Of a stretch of 64,000 nt of DNA, positions 1 through 7,958 are shown piece by piece. The notes below the pieces were generated by a model. The model saw only the letters and a list, made by a program, of their open reading frames with translations, had not been told where the DNA came from and made no database searches. Position 1 is the first letter of the stretch. Every line of letters begins with the position of its first letter. The translations under genes were made by a program, and so were the position numbers. This stretch comes from Synechococcus sp. CCY 0621 (GTDB lineage Bacteria; Cyanobacteriota; Cyanobacteriia; PCC-6307; Cyanobiaceae), in NCBI RefSeq assembly GCF_019038465.1, contig NZ_JAFKRH010000005.1, positions 1 through 64,000 on the forward strand, given 5' to 3'.

Positions 1-301
1 TGACCGAATAGACGACGCTGAACCAGAAGTGGATCCGCCGCCAGGGCCGCCAGCGCGTGGCCGGACCGACCGTGGTGGCGGCGTAGGCGATCAGCACGAT
101 CGCGATCAGCGGCAGCAGGAAGTAGCCGAGCATCGCCCCGAACAGCAGCGGCAGAGCCCCCTCCTGCACATGACTGTGGATCTCCGGCGAATGGCCGTGG
201 AACAGGGGCATCAGACCCAGGTCCACGTGGAAGAGCATCGCCAGCAGCCAGGCGATCCAGAGCGTGATCAGCCGCAGGGCATGGTTGATCGACGCGTTCA
301 T
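1..301 (-). CDS. Membrane protein, N-terminal part (runs off window)
   Basis: The frame is open from an ATG at 301 to the window edge, giving the first 100 residues of a membrane protein. Two hydrophobic segments are visible: residues about 8-33, and a second around 52-75 (LLFGAMLGYFLLPLIAIVL). They flank a loop rich in histidine (FHGHSPEIHSHV). The stretch after the second segment is rich in Arg and Trp, as at a cytoplasmic face. I do not recognise the family. Codon use matches the surrounding genes, so the frame is very likely real. The 3' end lies outside the window. Confidence 0.6.
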   Translation of the reverse strand, partial: MNASINHALRLITLWIAWLLAMLFHVDLGLMPLFHGHSPEIHSHVQEGALPLLFGAMLGYFLLPLIAIVLIAYAATTVGPATRWRPWRRIHFWFSVVYSV

Positions 302-539
302 TGGCCTGGAGGCTTGTTCCTTCAGTGTGGAGAGCACGGCAGCGAACACATCGGCAACGTGGCGGTTCTTCGCGGATGGATGAACCAGCTGCCGACCGGA
401 TGCGGCTACGGGGCCAGCCGCTCGATCGCCCAGCGAATCGGCCCTGGTGGCACCCATGCCGAAAGCTCCGAACCCCCGTAGTGGCGCTTGGCTCCTGATC
501 CGGTTAGGAATCTCCCCTCTTCTCCCTGCGGACAACGCC

Positions 540-901
540 ATGATCACCGTCATCCTCTATGTCCTGCTGGGGATCACAGCCGGCACCCTGAGCGGCCTGA
601 TCGGCATCGGCGGCGGCGTGATCATCGTGCCGGCGCTGGTGTTTGTCTTCGGGTTGTCGCAGCACGCCGCCCAGGGCACCACGCTGGCCCTGCTGGTGCC
701 GCCGATCGGCATCTCGGTGCCTGGACCTACTGGAAGCAGGGCTATGTGGACATCCGCATCGCCGCTTTCATCTGCCTCGGGTTCCTGCTTGGCAGCCTGC
801 TGGGGGCACGGGTCGCCACTCAGCTGCCAAACCTGCTGCTGGGGAGGATCTTCGGTGGGGCGACGGTGCTGATCGGCCTCAGGATGCTGCTGGCCCGTTA
901 G
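540..901 (+). pseudogene. Short TauE/SafE-type exporter, frameshifted
   Basis: The ATG at 540 opens a frame with the TauE/SafE signature (SGLIGIGGGVIIVPALV) and AQGTTLALLVPPIGI. The family sequence then continues one frame away as AWTYWKQGYVDIRIAAF up to a stop at 899-901. One missing base near 711-722 explains the switch: a G restored in the TCGGTGCC stretch would give ISGAWTYW. The repaired product would be about 120 residues, the size of the half-length four-helix members of this family, which export sulfite or sulfoacetate-like anions. It could be a true mutation or a sequencing error. A full-length relative lies at 1890-2771. Confidence 0.7.
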
Positions 902-912
902 GCCTCACGGCC

Positions 913-1413
913 TCACGAGGCAGGGCTCACCGCAGGGGGCCGCCACACCAGCACCGGCAGTGTGCTGTGCGTGAGCACTTTCTGTGTCTCGCTGCCCAGC
1001 AGCAACGCCCCGAGCCCGCGACGGCCGTGGGAGGCCATCACGATCAGATCACAGCCCAGCCGCTGAGCCGCTTCGAGGATCGCGCGGTGCGGCTCATCGC
1101 TCTCGAAGCATTCCGCCGCCACCTGGATCGAGCCATCAGGGTCGCCGGCCTGCTCAACACGAGCCACGAGGCCCTTCAGATAGGTGGCGGCGCTATCAGT
1201 GATCAGCTGGTGAACCTCCAGGAGGGTCTTCGCATTGATCTCAGCCTTATCCACGAAAGGTGGCACCGTGGCGTAGGCATAGGCGCCGACCGTGGGCAGC
1301 GCATAGAACACGGTCAGCCGTGCGTCCAGCCTCTTGGCTAGAGCGATGGCGGCCTGCAGCGCCCCTTCCGACAGCTCACTGCCATCGACCGGAATAAGGA
1401 AGTGGGTGAATAT
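913..1413 (-). CDS. Universal stress protein (UspA) with apparent ATA start
   Basis: This encodes a UspA-fold protein. The N-terminal strand reads FLIPVDGSELSEGALQAA and the C-terminal nucleotide-binding stretch reads LIVMASHGRRGLGALLLGS followed by THSTLPVLV. UspA proteins bind ATP or other nucleotides and act in stress survival. Homology extends upstream of the first GTG (1311) to position 1413, where the expected ATG is replaced by ATA. An in-frame stop lies six codons beyond that, with no ATG, GTG or TTG between. The gene may therefore start at ATA, be translated weakly from GTG 1311 as a truncated form, or have lost its start codon. Confidence 0.65.
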   Translation of the reverse strand: MFTHFLIPVDGSELSEGALQAAIALAKRLDARLTVFYALPTVGAYAYATVPPFVDKAEINAKTLLEVHQLITDSAATYLKGLVARVEQAGDPDGSIQVAAECFESDEPHRAILEAAQRLGCDLIVMASHGRRGLGALLLGSETQKVLTHSTLPVLVWRPPAVSPAS

Positions 1414-1446
1414 GTCAGCGGGGAATAGGGGAGAACTCCATCGGAT

Positions 1447-1893
1447 TCAGCCCAGAGAGGTGAGGTCGATGCGCTTGCGCACCCCATCGGGCAGGTTGCG
1501 GGAGATGGGGCAGAGCTTCATGCGCTCCTGCATGTAGGCGATGGCGTCAGCATCGGCAAGGCCCCGTTCCTGCTCGGAGGCGGCGGCATCCAGGCGGATG
1601 CGGAAGTCACCCTCCACGCTGGCCACGATCCAATCGCTGCTTGTGGTGACGACGAAATCGGCCTCCACCTGTTGCAGCGGAATGGCCTTCTCCCTGGCAT
1701 TGGCCACCAGGTAGAAGTGCTGGCAGAGCAGCAGCGAGATCAGGTAGATCCGGAACCCCGGCATGGTGAGGCTGAGCTGCTGGGGTTCCCAGGCGCCGGA
1801 ATCGGTGAGGAACTCCACCACTAGGCCAGCGGTGGCGCGATCCGGAGCGGTGTGGCTGCTGCGCAGTCTGAACTGGAAGGAGCGTCCACTCAT
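1447..1893 (-). CDS. OsmC-family protein
   Basis: This 148-residue protein resembles the OsmC/Ohr superfamily, thiol-dependent peroxidases and related proteins. The C-terminal part contains the helix AYMQERMKLCPISRNL, with the conserved resolving-type Cys before PISRNL. The earlier Cys (LLCQHFYLVANARE) sits in a helix where the other redox Cys is expected. It overlaps the upstream transporter gene by ATGA (1890-1893), so it is the last member of the persulfide-oxidation operon that starts at 4506. A role in thiol or persulfide handling is an inference from that position. Confidence 0.65.
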   Translation of the reverse strand: MSGRSFQFRLRSSHTAPDRATAGLVVEFLTDSGAWEPQQLSLTMPGFRIYLISLLLCQHFYLVANAREKAIPLQQVEADFVVTTSSDWIVASVEGDFRIRLDAAASEQERGLADADAIAYMQERMKLCPISRNLPDGVRKRIDLTSLG

Positions 1894-2771
1894 GGTGCGA
1901 TTGAAACGGCTGAGGAAGCGGAGACGGGAGAGGCTGGCCAGGAGGGAGACCGCACGTTCTGGCGGCTGGCGGCAGCTGTGGAAACGGCAGGCGGGTGGTC
2001 GTGGCGTCGCCAGGCCTCAAATCCGGTGAGCAGCGCCGAGCCGATCAACAGGGCCGAGAAACCCTGCCGCAGCCGCACCTCTGGCAGGTGAGGCGCAAGA
2101 CGCTGGCCGACCACTGCCCCCAGGAAGCCACCACCCACCAGAGGAAACAGGAGCGGCAGCTGGGCCGTGGGCCAGTGGCCCAGGGCGGCAAGGGCCACCA
2201 GGGAATTCGTGGTGATCAGCAGCAGGCTCGTGCCGCTGGCGAGCGGCATCGGCAGGCCCGCCAGAAGAACGAGGGCTGGCACGATCGCAAAACCGCCGCC
2301 CACCCCAGCGACACCGGTGAGCAGGCCGACCAGCACGCCCTGGCTGGCCAGCGCCACGGGGGAGCCTGCTGGGCGTCCGTCGTTGGGGGGATGCTCCAGT
2401 GCAACCCGGCGATTGAGCAGCCAGGACGCAAGCAAAGCCGCTGCCGTGAAGATTCCCAGCTGCACCGCCTCCGGGATCAGACCGGCCTTCACCAGGGAGC
2501 CGCCGATCCAGCTGCCGGCGAGTGCCGGCAACCCCAGCACCAGGGCGGGTTGGATCGCGACCTGGCGGCGGCGGATGTAGGGACCCACATTGCCGAGGGC
2601 CAGCAGGCTGACCACCAGCAGCGAGAGCGGAACCGCGGCCTTGGTGGGCAGGGCCGCACCGCTCACCAGCAGGGGCAAAAGCAGGATCGAGCCGCCTGCC
2701 CCGAGCACGGCGAGCAGAAATCCGATCAAGGCGCCGCCCGCCAGGAGCAGCGCCATGGTTGCTGTGATCAT
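1890..2771 (-). CDS. TauE/SafE family membrane transporter
   Basis: This 293-residue polytopic inner-membrane protein has the two half-repeats typical of TauE/SafE anion exporters. The first half has GFLLAVLGAGGSILLLPLLV and the second has GLLTGVAGVGGGFAIVPALV. About eight hydrophobic segments are visible, and the tail after residue 255 is hydrophilic and of low complexity. Family members export sulfite, thiosulfate or sulfonates. It overlaps the rhodanese gene upstream and the OsmC gene downstream by 4 bases each. In this operon the likely cargo is sulfite or thiosulfate made by persulfide oxidation, which is an inference. Confidence 0.85.
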   Translation of the reverse strand: MITATMALLLAGGALIGFLLAVLGAGGSILLLPLLVSGAALPTKAAVPLSLLVVSLLALGNVGPYIRRRQVAIQPALVLGLPALAGSWIGGSLVKAGLIPEAVQLGIFTAAALLASWLLNRRVALEHPPNDGRPAGSPVALASQGVLVGLLTGVAGVGGGFAIVPALVLLAGLPMPLASGTSLLLITTNSLVALAALGHWPTAQLPLLFPLVGGGFLGAVVGQRLAPHLPEVRLRQGFSALLIGSALLTGFEAWRRHDHPPAVSTAAASRQNVRSPSWPASPVSASSAVSIAP

Positions 2772-3322
2772 GTCCGTTGTGATCCCATCGCCACCTTGTT
2801 CCAGGGCATGGCGGCGAGCAGGCGGGCCATGCCGCAGAAGCCGCTGATGCCCGCGAAGGTGAGGCCGGCGCCCACGAAGCCACTCAGCCAGATCCAGCCC
2901 GGGGCGACCGTCTGGCTCAGGATCACCCCCAGCAGCACCAGGCTGCCGGCCGCGATCTGCACCTGGCGCATCAGGGGAAGGGGTGCCCCCTTGAGCTTGC
3001 GCACGTCAAAACCGGCCTGCTGCCAGGCGGGCACGCCGCCCAGCAGGTCGGCCATCGGGTGGGGGTGGCCCTGCCGGAGGAGTTGGTTCAAGGCCTTGGC
3101 ACTGCGATTACCGCTCTGGCAGACCAGCACCAGTGGCCCGCGGGGTAGATCGGCCTGGGTGATGCGCGAGAGCGGAATGTTGAGGCTGCCGCTGATGTGG
3201 CCGGAGGCATACTCCATCGGTTCGCGCACATCAATCACGGTGACGCCTTGGGCCGCCAGTTGGTCGGACAGGTCATGGGCGCTGATGCGGGTGGCGCCTG
3301 GTGTCGCGGAGGTGGTTGTCAT
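2768..3322 (-). CDS. Rhodanese fused to DUF2892 membrane tail
   Basis: Residues 10-110 form a single rhodanese domain (VTVIDVREPMEYASGHI) with catalytic Cys in VLVCQSGNRSAKAL. Residues 120-184 carry the YgaP-like DUF2892 tail with two membrane helices (LVLLGVILSQTV and LSGFVGAGLTFAGISGFCGMARLL). Such proteins transfer sulfane sulfur at the membrane. I chose the ATG at 3322 over a GTG at 3358 because the extra N-terminus is unlike the family. The gene lies between the dioxygenase-rhodanese fusion and the TauE/SafE transporter on the same strand, consistent with moving persulfide sulfur towards thiosulfate. Confidence 0.85.
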   Translation of the reverse strand: MTTTSATPGATRISAHDLSDQLAAQGVTVIDVREPMEYASGHISGSLNIPLSRITQADLPRGPLVLVCQSGNRSAKALNQLLRQGHPHPMADLLGGVPAWQQAGFDVRKLKGAPLPLMRQVQIAAGSLVLLGVILSQTVAPGWIWLSGFVGAGLTFAGISGFCGMARLLAAMPWNKVAMGSQRT

Positions 3323-3384
3323 GGTTAGGGGAGTGAAGATCTGAGGAAGGGGTGGCACGGGCTAGACGATCGGAACTGGAAGCC

Positions 3385-4506
3385 TCAGGCCTGCTTGGCA
3401 CCATCGAGTGGGTAGCCCTCAGCAGCCCAGCGGCTCAGGCCGCCGCGGAGGTTGGCCACCTGGGAACGGCCGGCCTTGAGCAGCTGCTGGGTGGCCAGGG
3501 CCGAACGGCTGCCCGAATGGCAGACCACCACCAGGGGGCGACCTGTGGGGATCTCGCTGGAGCGGCTCTCGAGCTCCGGCAGGGGGATCAACAGGCTGCC
3601 GGCCACCCGGCCATCGGGTCCGTTGAATTCCTCGGCGGAGCGCACATCGAGCACGGTGAGATCGCTCTGATGGGCGACCACCCAGGCCGGGGTGAGTTCA
3701 GGCAGGCCGGCATAGCTGCGGGCGAGGGGCGCCCAGGCGGGCGCGGCGGCGGCCTCGCGGGGCTTGCCGGAGCGCATGTTGCCTGGCAGGGCCTCGGCGA
3801 TCTTGTGGGGATGGGGGAGCTTCATGTTCTCCATGTGACCCACAAAATCCCGCTCGCTGGCGTCGCCGCCCAGGCGGGCGTTGAAGGCCTTCTCCTCGGC
3901 CACGGAGGTGACGCCCCGTCCGGTGTAGTCGTGGCCGGGATAGAGCAGGCAGCGCTCGGGCAGGGAGAGGATCTGCCCGGTGATCGAGTTCCAGAGGGTG
4001 TGGGCATTGCCCTGCTGGAAGTCACAGCGGCCGCACCCGCGAACCAGCAGGGCATCGCCCGTGAAGGCCATGCTGTGGTCGTCGAGCACGAAGGTGATGC
4101 AGCCGTCGGTGTGGCCTGGGGTGGCACGCACCTCCAGAGCGCGGCCGCCGAAGTCGATGCGATCCCCATGGGCCAGGGGAAGGGTGACGTTCTCGGCGCG
4201 GGCAGCTGCCGCCAGGCCGATGGCACAGCCGGTGGCCTCGTGCATCAGCCAGCTGCCGGTCACATGGTCGGCATGGGCGTGGGTGTCGATCGAGGCCACC
4301 AGATCAATGCCCAGCTCCCGGATCAGGGAGAGGTCGCGGCCGTGCTGCTCGAAGACCGAATCGATGATCACCCCCTTGCGGCTCGGCACATCGGCCAGCA
4401 GGTAGGTGAAGGTGCCGGTGTCGGCATCGAACAGCTGGCGGAAGAGCAAGGAGCCACCGCCGGCGGCGGCCGAGAGGGACAAGGCGGGAGCGGGAGCGAC
4501 GGCCAT
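3385..4506 (-). CDS. Persulfide dioxygenase-rhodanese fusion protein
   Basis: The protein has 373 residues. The N-terminal metallo-beta-lactamase domain is of the ETHE1 type: THAHADHVTG, ATPGHTDG, FTGDALLVRGCGR and YPGHDYTGRGVTS supply the mononuclear iron ligands. A rhodanese domain occupies the C-terminal third, with Cys in VVVCHSGSRSA. ETHE1-type enzymes oxidise glutathione persulfide with O2 to sulfite, and the fused rhodanese can combine sulfite and persulfide into thiosulfate, as in bacterial PRF and CstB enzymes. I chose the ATG at 4506 because an earlier in-frame ATG would cover the operator-like repeats. It heads the operon running to 1447 and is divergent from arsR. Confidence 0.9.
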   Translation of the reverse strand: MAVAPAPALSLSAAAGGGSLLFRQLFDADTGTFTYLLADVPSRKGVIIDSVFEQHGRDLSLIRELGIDLVASIDTHAHADHVTGSWLMHEATGCAIGLAAAARAENVTLPLAHGDRIDFGGRALEVRATPGHTDGCITFVLDDHSMAFTGDALLVRGCGRCDFQQGNAHTLWNSITGQILSLPERCLLYPGHDYTGRGVTSVAEEKAFNARLGGDASERDFVGHMENMKLPHPHKIAEALPGNMRSGKPREAAAAPAWAPLARSYAGLPELTPAWVVAHQSDLTVLDVRSAEEFNGPDGRVAGSLLIPLPELESRSSEIPTGRPLVVVCHSGSRSALATQQLLKAGRSQVANLRGGLSRWAAEGYPLDGAKQA

Positions 4507-4525
4507 GGGTGATCGATCACTAACT

Positions 4526-4550
4526 GCTATGAGCATAGCCGCATTATGCG
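4526..4550. promoter_or_regulatory. Inverted repeats in persulfide operon/arsR spacer
   Basis: Two adjacent palindromes lie just upstream of the dioxygenase start. GCTATG-AG-CATAGC (4526-4539) has perfect 6-base arms. CGCATTATGCG (4540-4550) has perfect 5-base arms around one central base. ArsR/SqrR repressors bind AT-centred palindromes at promoters, so these are candidate operators for the neighbouring repressor. The second recurs near the arsR start. Confidence 0.55.
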
Positions 4551-4613
4551 CGTTAAGACCATGTGTGTTGTCCGGGCCGCTGGTCGCCAACGGCCCACGC
4601 CCTTAACGCGTGC

Positions 4614-4624
4614 TGCATAATGCG
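4614..4624. promoter_or_regulatory. Second copy of the operator-like repeat before arsR
   Basis: TGCATAATGCG lies 21 bases before the arsR ATG. It matches the reverse complement of the 4540-4550 element (CGCATAATGCG) at 10 of 11 positions. The wider sequence also forms AACGC...GCGTT arms. A repressor bound here would autoregulate arsR, while the first copy would control the divergent operon. Confidence 0.55.
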
Positions 4625-4645
4625 TTTATCGACATAAGCCCGTTC

Positions 4646-4993
4646 ATGCGCCGGACCCTGCCCCAGTCCCTGCCAAGTCCCCAGCTGCTCGATGAACTCA
4701 GCAGCTTCTTCCGCCTTCTGAGCGAGTCGGCCCGACTTCAGTTGCTCTGCCAGCTCAAGCACGGCGGGCCCATGGATGTGGCCTCCCTGATCGAGGCCAC
4801 CGGCTTCAGCCAGTCCCACATCAGCCGCCAATTGGGTCAGCTGCAGCGCGCCGGGCTGGTGAGCTGTGACCGGGATGGCACACGGCTGATCTATGCGGTG
4901 GCCGACCCCCTGGTGGAGGACCTCTGCAACCTGGTGCAACGTCGGCTCAAGCAGCGGTTGGAGCAGCAGCTCAGCCAACTGCAGGCGGTGTGA
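4646..4993 (+). CDS. ArsR-family repressor, candidate persulfide sensor (SqrR/BigR-like)
   Basis: This 115-residue protein is a winged-helix ArsR/SmtB repressor. Residues 20-45 form the first helices (LLSESARLQLLCQL), 55-68 the recognition helix (SQSHISRQLGQLQRAG), and 70-86 the wing. It lacks the metal-binding Cys box of classical ArsR. It has Cys35 in an early helix and Cys94 in the last helix, the two helices whose cysteines form the polysulfide link in SqrR and BigR. Cys74 sits in the wing. The gene is divergent from the persulfide operon and its stop abuts that of the sulfide:quinone reductase, which supports sulfide sensing. I chose the ATG at 4646 because a GTG at 4610 would place the operator inside the gene. 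Confidence 0.8.
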   Translation: MRRTLPQSLPSPQLLDELSSFFRLLSESARLQLLCQLKHGGPMDVASLIEATGFSQSHISRQLGQLQRAGLVSCDRDGTRLIYAVADPLVEDLCNLVQRRLKQRLEQQLSQLQAV

Positions 4994-6289
4994 TCACGGC
5001 TGCTTGAAAGCCAGCCCCAGGGCACGCACCAAGGGCCCGAACGGCTTGAGGAAGCGGCTCTCGTGCAGGCGCCCCTTGAGCACCCGGTGCCAGTACACCC
5101 AGGGGAACACCCGTGTTTCCACCAGGAACATGCTCCAGCGCTCCTTGGTGGGATCCACCAGGAAGGAACTCACCGGCTGGAGGCTGTAGTCGAACTCCGC
5201 CATCACCACGTCGTGGAAGCTGGTGATCAGGGGGCAGGCGGTGTAGCCGTCGTAGTGGGCTTGTAGCGGGCCTCCATCGAGCTGGGCCAGCAGGTTGGCC
5301 ACCAGCACCGGCGCCTGGCCGCGCACGGCCGCCAGGCTCTTGGCGGTGGGCAGGGAACTCACATCCCCGAGGGCGAACACATCGCCGTAGCGCTTGTGCT
5401 GGCAGGTGAGCCTGTCGACTTCCACCCAGCCCCCCGGCCCGGCGATCGCCAGGGGGCTGCTGGCGATCACATCCGGGGCCGCCATCGGCGGCACCACGTG
5501 CAACAGGTCGTAGGGGATCTCCTCCCGCCGGGGCTCCCCGCCCTCGCCCCTGACCTCGAAGACGGCCACCCGCTCCTCGGCTCGCACCTCGATCAGGTTG
5601 TGGAGCAGGCGGGTCTCGATGCCTCGGCGCGCCACGACGCACTCGACGCTGGCGTTGTAGGCCTCCACCGGATACAGCTGCGCCTGGGCGCTGCAGAAGA
5701 TCACATGCGTGTTCACGCCCACCCCGCTGGTGGCCTGGAAGATGTCGTCGGCCAGGTACATCACCTTCTGCGGGGCCCCCCCGCATTTGATCGGTGTGGC
5801 GGGATGGGTGAACAGGGCCGTTCCACCGCGGAAGTCGCGGATCGCCTTCCAGGTGGCGGCGATGTGGGGGTGGGAGTAATTGCTGACGACCCCGTGCTGG
5901 CCGAGGGCCTCCGGCAGGCCCTGGATGCGGCTCCAGTCGAGCTTCAGGCCGGTGGCCACCACCAGCACCTCGTAGCTGAGGGCGACCCCGGCCGCGGTGA
6001 TCACCCGCCGGGCCTCCGGCTCGAAGGAGGCGGCGCTATCCCGGATCCAGACGGCACCGGCCGGGATCACGGCGGCCTCGGGCCGTTGGGTCTGGGCGTA
6101 GGGGAGCAGGCCGGCGCCGGCCAGGATCCAGCCGGACTGGTAGGCGTGAACGGAGGCGGGCTCCAGGATCGCCACGTCCAGGCCGGGGCGGGCGCGCAGC
6201 AACTGGGCGGCGACGGTGATCCCGGCAGAGCCACCGCCCACGATCAGAACCTGGTGGTGGCGGTGGTGTTTCGCTACGGATTCGACCAT
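4994..6289 (-). CDS. sqr: Sulfide:quinone oxidoreductase, type II-like
   Basis: This is a flavoprotein of about 431 residues. The FAD-binding motif is VLIVGGGSAG at residues 14-23, with a second FAD contact at VFALGDVSSLPT. The two conserved cysteines of SQRDL-type enzymes are visible in TPIKCGGAPQK (Cys169) and YTACPLIT (Cys352). The enzyme oxidises sulfide to sulfane sulfur and passes electrons to membrane quinone. Its persulfide product would feed the dioxygenase and rhodaneses encoded nearby. I chose the ATG at 6289, since the longer frame to 6376 would run over the palindrome at 6361. It is convergent with arsR with no gap (TGATCA at 4991-4996). Confidence 0.9.
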   Translation of the reverse strand: MVESVAKHHRHHQVLIVGGGSAGITVAAQLLRARPGLDVAILEPASVHAYQSGWILAGAGLLPYAQTQRPEAAVIPAGAVWIRDSAASFEPEARRVITAAGVALSYEVLVVATGLKLDWSRIQGLPEALGQHGVVSNYSHPHIAATWKAIRDFRGGTALFTHPATPIKCGGAPQKVMYLADDIFQATSGVGVNTHVIFCSAQAQLYPVEAYNASVECVVARRGIETRLLHNLIEVRAEERVAVFEVRGEGGEPRREEIPYDLLHVVPPMAAPDVIASSPLAIAGPGGWVEVDRLTCQHKRYGDVFALGDVSSLPTAKSLAAVRGQAPVLVANLLAQLDGGPLQAHYDGYTACPLITSFHDVVMAEFDYSLQPVSSFLVDPTKERWSMFLVETRVFPWVYWHRVLKGRLHESRFLKPFGPLVRALGLAFKQP

Positions 6290-6360
6290 CTCACGGCCAT
6301 GCTCTTCGTCCCAACCTGGGTCGGGCCCCAGCCGACACGCCGCCCGCCACACACAAGTTA

Positions 6361-6376
6361 ATGCGCCAAAACGCAT
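6361..6376. promoter_or_regulatory. ATGCG-N6-CGCAT palindrome upstream of sqr
   Basis: ATGCGCCAAAACGCAT is an inverted repeat with 5-base arms and a 6-base spacer, between the divergent starts of sqr (6289) and the K+ channel gene (6416). Its ATGCG/CGCAT half-sites are the same as those in the two elements beside arsR. This makes it a candidate third site for the ArsR repressor. Confidence 0.5.
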
Positions 6377-6415
6377 AAAAAGATAAAATCAGTTGAAACC
6401 TCGCCGGTCACGCCG

Positions 6416-7309
6416 ATGCCTCCAGCTCCGCTGCGGCTGCAGAAGCATGGGGGCATCTTCACCGCGGTGAACCCCTCCGACTGGCTGCGGCACTGGCGCC
6501 ACCCCAATCACCTGATGCTGGCGGTGCCTTGGCCCGGTTTCTTCGGGCTGATCGCCGCGGGGTATCTGCTGCTCAACCTGCTGTTCGCCCTTCTCTACTG
6601 GCTCGATCCCCATGGCATTGCCGGGGTGGCTGGCGAGACCACCAGTTTCCTCGAGGCCTTCTTCTTCAGCGTTCAGACCCTGGGCTCAATCGGCTATGGC
6701 GCTTTCCATCCCAGCAGCCTGTTCACCCATCTGGTCGTCACCGTCGAATCGTTGCTGGGACTGATCGTGATCGCCCTGACGACGGGGATGGCGTTCAGTC
6801 GCTTCTCCCGTTCCACGGCCCGGATCCTGTTCTCGGAGGTGGCCACCGTGCACGACTACGACGGCCAGCCCACCTTGATGTTTCGCCTGGCCAACGAACG
6901 CCGCAAGACCATCCTGGAGGCCACGGTTCAGGCTTATCTCGCCATCGATGAGCGCACGACAGAGGGCCATCGGATGCGGCGTCTGCACCCGCTGGCCCTG
7001 AACCGCGATCGCTCCCCGCTGTTTCTGCTCACCTGGACGCTGATGCATCCGATCGATGACCGCAGCCCGCTGCGGGGGCGAACAGCCCGGGATCTGGCCG
7101 CTGGCGAGGCCGAGATCCTGGTGTCCTTCCGCGGCATTGACGAAACCCTGGAGCGACCGATCTATGCCCATCACAACTACCCCATCTCCCGGGTGTTGTT
7201 CGGTATGGCCTTCGTGGACATGATGCAGGAGGAGGATGACGAGGGCCAACGTTTCGAGTCCGCCAATTTCAACAGGACCCACCTCTGCCCATCCATTGAG
7301 CCGTCCTGA
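6416..7309 (+). CDS. Inward-rectifier K+ channel (KirBac type)
   Basis: This 297-residue protein has the Kir architecture. An N-terminal slide helix (residues 20-40, with Trp-rich WLRHWRHP) is followed by the outer helix (41-62), a pore loop with filter TLGSIGYG at 88-95, and the inner helix (about 105-130). A cytoplasmic immunoglobulin-like domain runs from 135 to the end, with FRLANERRKTILEA and LTWTLMHPID typical of KirBac. The filter retains G-Y-G and should conduct K+. It is divergent from sqr across a spacer with the operator-like palindrome, so it may be co-regulated, which is an inference. Confidence 0.88.
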   Translation: MPPAPLRLQKHGGIFTAVNPSDWLRHWRHPNHLMLAVPWPGFFGLIAAGYLLLNLLFALLYWLDPHGIAGVAGETTSFLEAFFFSVQTLGSIGYGAFHPSSLFTHLVVTVESLLGLIVIALTTGMAFSRFSRSTARILFSEVATVHDYDGQPTLMFRLANERRKTILEATVQAYLAIDERTTEGHRMRRLHPLALNRDRSPLFLLTWTLMHPIDDRSPLRGRTARDLAAGEAEILVSFRGIDETLERPIYAHHNYPISRVLFGMAFVDMMQEEDDEGQRFESANFNRTHLCPSIEPS

Positions 7310-7339
7310 GTGGCTGGAGCCAGCTTCCTGACGCTCAGC

Positions 7340-7888
7340 TCAGCTCCACCAGGGCTTCTCGCCGGTGCGGGGATCACTCTCGCTCCAGGTGCTGAGCAGC
7401 ACCCGTTCGTCCTCCACGGCCACATGGGCCAGGGCCAGGGGCAGCGGGGCGGGACCGCGGACCACGGCCCCCTCGGGGTCGTACTGGCTTCCGTGGCAGG
7501 GGCAGATGAACTTGTTTTCGCCGCTGTTCCAGGGGACCACGCAGCCCAGATGCGTACAGATGGCGTTGAGGCCGATGGCGCCGATGGCGCCCTCTGCTTC
7601 AACGATCAGATAGGTGGGATCGCCCTTGAGGCCCTGCACCAGGCTGCGGTCGCCTTCGCTATGGCTGGCCAGCCAGCCGCTGGCCGCGATCGGATTGCCG
7701 AGCTCGTCGAGGGCAAGGGCGCCACCCGATGAGCCAGCCTCCCGTGGAGGGATGAAGTAGCGCACCACCGGGTACAGGGCGCCGAGCGCCACCCCGGTGA
7801 CGGCACCGAAGGTGAGCAGGTTCATGAACTGGCGACGCCCCAGGCTGGGGACCTCGTCTCTGGATGGGAGTGCGGGAATGAGGGTCAT
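7340..7888 (-). CDS. petC: Rieske iron-sulfur protein of cytochrome b6f
   Basis: This 182-residue protein has an N-terminal transmembrane anchor ([20 protein letters not shown], with the twin-arginine-like RRQF) and a lumenal Rieske domain. The 2Fe-2S ligands are in CTHLGC and CPCHGS, about 18 residues apart. It carries electrons from plastoquinol to cytochrome f or plastocyanin. Cyanobacteria often have several petC genes. No petA lies beside this one, as it would beside the main petC, so this is probably an accessory copy placed with low-oxygen and sulfide genes. Confidence 0.88.
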   Translation of the reverse strand: MTLIPALPSRDEVPSLGRRQFMNLLTFGAVTGVALGALYPVVRYFIPPREAGSSGGALALDELGNPIAASGWLASHSEGDRSLVQGLKGDPTYLIVEAEGAIGAIGLNAICTHLGCVVPWNSGENKFICPCHGSQYDPEGAVVRGPAPLPLALAHVAVEDERVLLSTWSESDPRTGEKPWWS

Positions 7889-7958
7889 GGCTCAGGAACG
7901 TCCGATCCATTTATGAGGTGATACGCATACTGTAGAAAAGTCTTGGCAGTGGTGTGGC

